Source of the DNA: Dictyoglomaceae bacterium
GTDB lineage: Bacteria > Dictyoglomota > Dictyoglomia > Dictyoglomales > Dictyoglomaceae
DNA: 38,775 nucleotides
Assembly (NCBI GenBank): GCA_026417425.1
Contig: JAOADF010000123.1
Location: forward strand, 1-38,775
Direction of reading: 5' to 3'
The notes under the pieces are model-generated. The model was not told where the DNA came from. It did no database searches and saw only the letters and a program-made list of their open reading frames with translations. Positions 38,392 through 38,775 of the stretch are shown here, piece by piece. How positions within the stretch are numbered: the stretch's first letter is position 1; each line of letters starts with the position of its first letter. A program made the position numbers and the translations under genes.

Positions 38392-38460
38392 GAGTAGAGC
38401 GGAATTTGAATTTATATCTCTACCTATAAATAAGGTATAAAGTTTTCAATTCCTCTACTC
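38392..38460. repeat. Long imperfect hairpin upstream of tRNA-Asp
   Basis: Paired blocks run GAGTAGAG (38392-38399) with CTCTACTC (38453-38460), GAATT with AATTC, GAA with TTC, and TTTATA (38411-38416) with TATAAA (38436-38441). That is about 22 bp broken by short bulges, around a 19-nt loop. It begins 5 nt beyond the tRNA-Asp -35 box. It contains no gene and does not look like a tRNA. The stretch 38349-38618 otherwise holds only the tRNA promoter, this hairpin and the possible element end. Confidence 0.65.
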
Positions 38461-38498
38461 CACATAGCATAAATATCATAATAGAAAGATAAATTTTT

Positions 38499-38775
38499 GT
38501 CAAGTTCTGATCGGACCGATCGAGCAGATAGGTATGGAGATAGGTACCAGTATAGTAATAGTAGAGAGAATAGAGAAGGAAGAGAGAAAGAAGAGGTAAA
38601 GAAAATAGAAAGGATTGAGGCTGCCCTCTCAATCCTAAATTTGCAAGAGAAACTGTAAGAAAAGTCTTAGAAAAAAATAATGGAAATGTCTCTAAAACTG
38701 CTAAAATCCTTGGCATATCAAGAAAAACAGTAAGAAGAGCAAGAGATGGTTCTTTATCTGATCTATCCAAGAAAC
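38499..38775 (+). mobile_element. Possible left part of an insertion sequence (runs off the window)
   Basis: A TGT-led sequence at 38499 (TGTCAAGTTCTGATCGG) precedes a short palindrome, GATCGG-A-CCGATC (38509-38521). A 12-nt tandem repeat follows (AGATAGGTA at 38526 and 38538), then a ~60-nt almost pure purine tract (38560-38615). A transposase-like HTH frame comes next. The TGT beginning is compatible with a terminal inverted repeat, but the right end and any target duplication lie outside the window. Confidence 0.4.
38619..38775 (+). CDS. N-terminal HTH part of a transposase/integrase-like protein, 3' end beyond the window
   Basis: The frame encodes LNPKFARETVRKVLEKNNGNVSKTAKILGISRKTVRRARDGSLSDLSKK. 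This is a clear helix-turn-helix (NGNVSKTAKILGISRKTVRR) of the type found at the N-terminus of integrase-core transposases. The frame is open from 38619 after a TGA, yet has no ATG, GTG or TTG before the HTH. The preceding plausible coding frame (EVKKIERIEAALSI, from 38593) is in the +0 frame of a TTG at 38497 and must shift by -1 to join it. An A-AAT-TTG heptamer (38637-38643) lies in the overlap. It may therefore be a frameshifted pseudogene, a programmed-frameshift product, or a gene with an unusual start. Confidence 0.5.

Noticed and set aside
38440..38462. A TTTTCAATTCCTCTACTCC stretch that resembles the start of thermophile CRISPR repeats
   Set aside because: It occurs once, has no spacer-like periodic copies, and is better explained as the right arm of the imperfect hairpin at 38392-38460.
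38420..38770. A 116-codon open frame on the - strand at the right edge
   Set aside because: It is the complement of the purine-rich tract and of the HTH coding frame. The translation is low-complexity Leu/Ser/Tyr-rich with no family pattern, while the + strand frame has a clear helix-turn-helix.

Overview
The window is AT-rich, and its coding strands are purine-rich and heavy in Lys, Glu and Ile. It carries a two-subunit class I fumarase, an LptF/LptG-type permease, an RseC-like protein and Firmicutes-like gene neighbourhoods such as phoH-ybeY-dgkA-era-recO-glyQS, dnaG-rpoD and htrA-rlmH. This fits an anaerobic thermophile, most likely Dictyoglomus or a close relative. The genus is inferred from gene content and style. 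No 16S gene or other decisive marker is present.

Layout. Positions 1-33725 are coded entirely on the + strand. The order is: end of fumarase alpha, fumarase beta, an uncharacterised P-loop ATPase, rph, rdgB, ridA, rhomboid, ClpP-fold SDH protease; hrcA behind its own promoter and CIRCE operator, rsmE, mtaB, rpsU, phoH, ybeY, dgkA, a CNNM/CorC protein, pyrG, cdd, era, deoC, recO, glyQ, glyS; ppdK behind an extended -10 promoter, dgt, dnaG, rpoD, infC, rpmI, rplT, a SpoU methyltransferase, pheS, pheT, mutS2 and an LptF/LptG-like permease. Most junctions overlap or are a few bases apart, so this looks like two or three very long transcription units with widespread translational coupling. From 33722 to 38348 everything runs on the - strand: tRNA-Asp and tRNA-Thr, each with its own promoter, then RseC-like, DUF2007, proA, proC, htrA and rlmH. 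The two blocks meet tail to tail with overlapping stop codons. The last ~430 bases hold a long imperfect hairpin, a possible insertion-sequence end, and the start of an HTH transposase-like reading frame cut by the window edge.

How the genes work together. Most are core information-processing genes: primase, main sigma factor, IF3, L35/L20/S21, two aminoacyl-tRNA synthetases, rRNA and tRNA modification and processing (rsmE, mtaB, rph, ybeY, rlmH, SpoU) and ribosome assembly (era). Nucleotide-pool enzymes are interleaved with them (pyrG, cdd, deoC, rdgB, dgt), as are proteolysis and stress functions (rhomboid, SDH, hrcA, htrA) and pieces of central metabolism (fumarase, PPDK, proA/proC).

I do not see a defence island, CRISPR array, phage or secondary-metabolite cluster. 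The points most worth a second look are regulatory: the AUA start of infC, the CIRCE element that overlaps the hrcA ribosome-binding site, GC-rich perfect hairpins inside coding sequence (dgt, the SpoU gene, rlmH), the tRNA-to-mRNA junction before the RseC-like gene, the unknown ATPase next to fumarase, and the structured transposase-bearing right edge.
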